From contig CAJXEB010000023.1 in NCBI GenBank assembly GCA_913052585.1, positions 1 through 33,616 of the forward strand: 33,616 nucleotides of DNA, in the 5' to 3' direction. The notes beneath the pieces were generated by a model. It was not told where the DNA came from. It did no database searches and worked only from the letters and a program-made list of their open reading frames with translations. The position numbers and the translations under genes were made by a program. The stretch is from an uncultured Flavobacteriaceae bacterium (GTDB lineage Bacteria; Bacteroidota; Bacteroidia; Flavobacteriales; Flavobacteriaceae). Within the stretch, counting starts at the first letter, position 1, and each line of letters opens with the position of its first letter. This document shows positions 32,910 through 33,616 of the stretch, piece after piece.

Positions 32910-33616
32910 CTAATGTAATTCTTTTTTAAGAAAACGTGCGGTATGACTTTTCTTGATTTTCACGATTTCTTCAGGGGTTCCTTTTGCTAAAACCTTACCT
33001 CCATTTTTCCCTCCTTCGGGACCAATATCTATAATATAATCTACCGTTTTAATCACATCTAAATTATGTTCAATAATTACGACTGTATTTCCCTTATCTA
33101 CGATTTTGTTTAGCACATTTAATAAAACCCTAATATCTTCAAAGTGAAGTCCAGTTGTAGGTTCATCTAAAATATAAAAAGTATTTCCAGTATCTCTCTT
33201 TGAAAGTTCAGTTGCTAATTTGATACGCTGTGCTTCACCACCAGAGAGCGTTGTAGACTGTTGTCCTAAAGTAATGTAGCCTAAGCCTACATCTTGAATT
33301 GTTTTTAGTTTTCTAAATATTTTAGGGATAAGTTCAAACAAAATACAAGCATCTTCAATAGTCATTTCTAGAATATCATAGATGGATTTTCCTTTGTATT
33401 TTATTTCAAGAGTTTCTCTATTAAAACGTTTTCCTTGACAGGTTTCACATTCCACATAAACATCTGGTAAAAAATTCATTTCTATAACTCGCAAGCCACC
33501 ACCTTTACAAGTTTCACAACGGCCTCCTGTAACATTAAAACTAAAACGACCTGGTTTGTAGCCTCTAATCATGGCTTCTGGTACTTTAGAAAAAAGGGTT
33601 CTTATTTCTGAAAATA
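32910..33616 (-). CDS. uvrA: Excinuclease ABC subunit A, C-terminal part
   Basis: The 3' part of uvrA, 234 visible residues; the gene continues past the right edge. UvrA is the damage-recognition ATPase of nucleotide excision repair. Seen here are the C-terminal zinc finger ([10 protein letters not shown] and [12 protein letters not shown]), the ABC signature [16 protein letters not shown], Walker [16 protein letters not shown], the His switch [10 protein letters not shown], and the tail [20 protein letters not shown]. An internal Met at 33572 is not the start: the frame is open to the window edge with the conserved [19 protein letters not shown]. Confidence 0.97.
   Translation of the reverse strand, partial: FSEIRTLFSKVPEAMIRGYKPGRFSFNVTGGRCETCKGGGLRVIEMNFLPDVYVECETCQGKRFNRETLEIKYKGKSIYDILEMTIEDACILFELIPKIFRKLKTIQDVGLGYITLGQQSTTLSGGEAQRIKLATELSKRDTGNTFYILDEPTTGLHFEDIRVLLNVLNKIVDKGNTVVIIEHNLDVIKTVDYIIDIGPEGGKNGGKVLAKGTPEEIVKIKKSHTARFLKKELH

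Noticed and set aside
1-33616. CRISPR arrays, tRNA/rRNA genes, integrases, transposases, restriction or toxin-antitoxin systems
   Set aside because: None could be supported on either strand from repeats, motifs or translated products.

Overview
The window looks like a piece of a Flavobacteriaceae (Bacteroidota) chromosome. It is AT-rich, and several start codons sit just behind the Bacteroidota -7 promoter element TAnnTTTG. The gene content fits too: a fused alpha/beta 2-oxoacid dehydrogenase E1, a CRTAC1/ASPIC lipoprotein, a FucP-type sugar transporter, a CvfB-like S1 protein and a menaquinone pathway. I see no rRNA, tRNA, transposase, integrase, phage structural gene or CRISPR array, so this is core chromosome with a few accessory or decaying insertions.

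Layout. 1-3.5 kb (minus): 5' end of a DoxX-like membrane protein, a 2-hydroxyacid dehydrogenase, panB (pantothenate) and sdaA (serine deaminase). 3.6-5.3 kb (plus): an umuDC-type translesion polymerase operon behind a phased operator array; its UmuD has lost both catalytic residues. 5.3-7.8 kb (plus): dnaK behind a sigma-54-like -24/-12 promoter, then a small metal-binding lipoprotein. 7.8-9.3 kb (minus): a secreted leucine-rich-repeat protein and an alpha/beta hydrolase. 9.3-12.5 kb (plus): menaquinone genes menI-like thioesterase, menF and menD; menD carries a perfect 17-bp inverted repeat. 12.5-14.3 kb: a STAS/SEC14-like gene broken by an in-frame stop, a CvfB-like RNA-binding protein and an NTF2-like protein. 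14.4-17.2 kb: an SDR plus double-VOC operon facing a TIGR01777 epimerase. 17.3-23.2 kb (minus): a tight operon of VCBS/ASPIC lipoprotein, C1 peptidase and sugar MFS transporter. 23.2-23.6 kb: an intergenic stretch with a terminator and a possible frameshifted cysteine-rich mini-gene. 23.6-24.5 kb: menB and a REP-like palindrome. 24.5-33.6 kb (minus): asnB, fused 2-oxoacid dehydrogenase E1, a 75-residue membrane protein, a large pseudo-M1-peptidase/outer-membrane-barrel protein, a LOG-family protein and the 3' part of uvrA.

How it fits together. MenF, MenD, MenB and a DHNA-CoA thioesterase candidate cover several menaquinone steps, but menB is separated from the rest by about 11 kb of unrelated genes. 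UmuDC and UvrA belong to DNA damage tolerance and repair. The VCBS-peptidase-transporter operon looks like a nutrient or surface-polymer module. The most unusual points are the UmuD without its Ser/Lys dyad and its operator array, the sigma-54-like dnaK promoter, the menD hairpin, the interrupted STAS-like gene, the ferredoxin-like mini-ORF and the catalytically dead M1-barrel fusion. No complete new defence or mobile system is evident.
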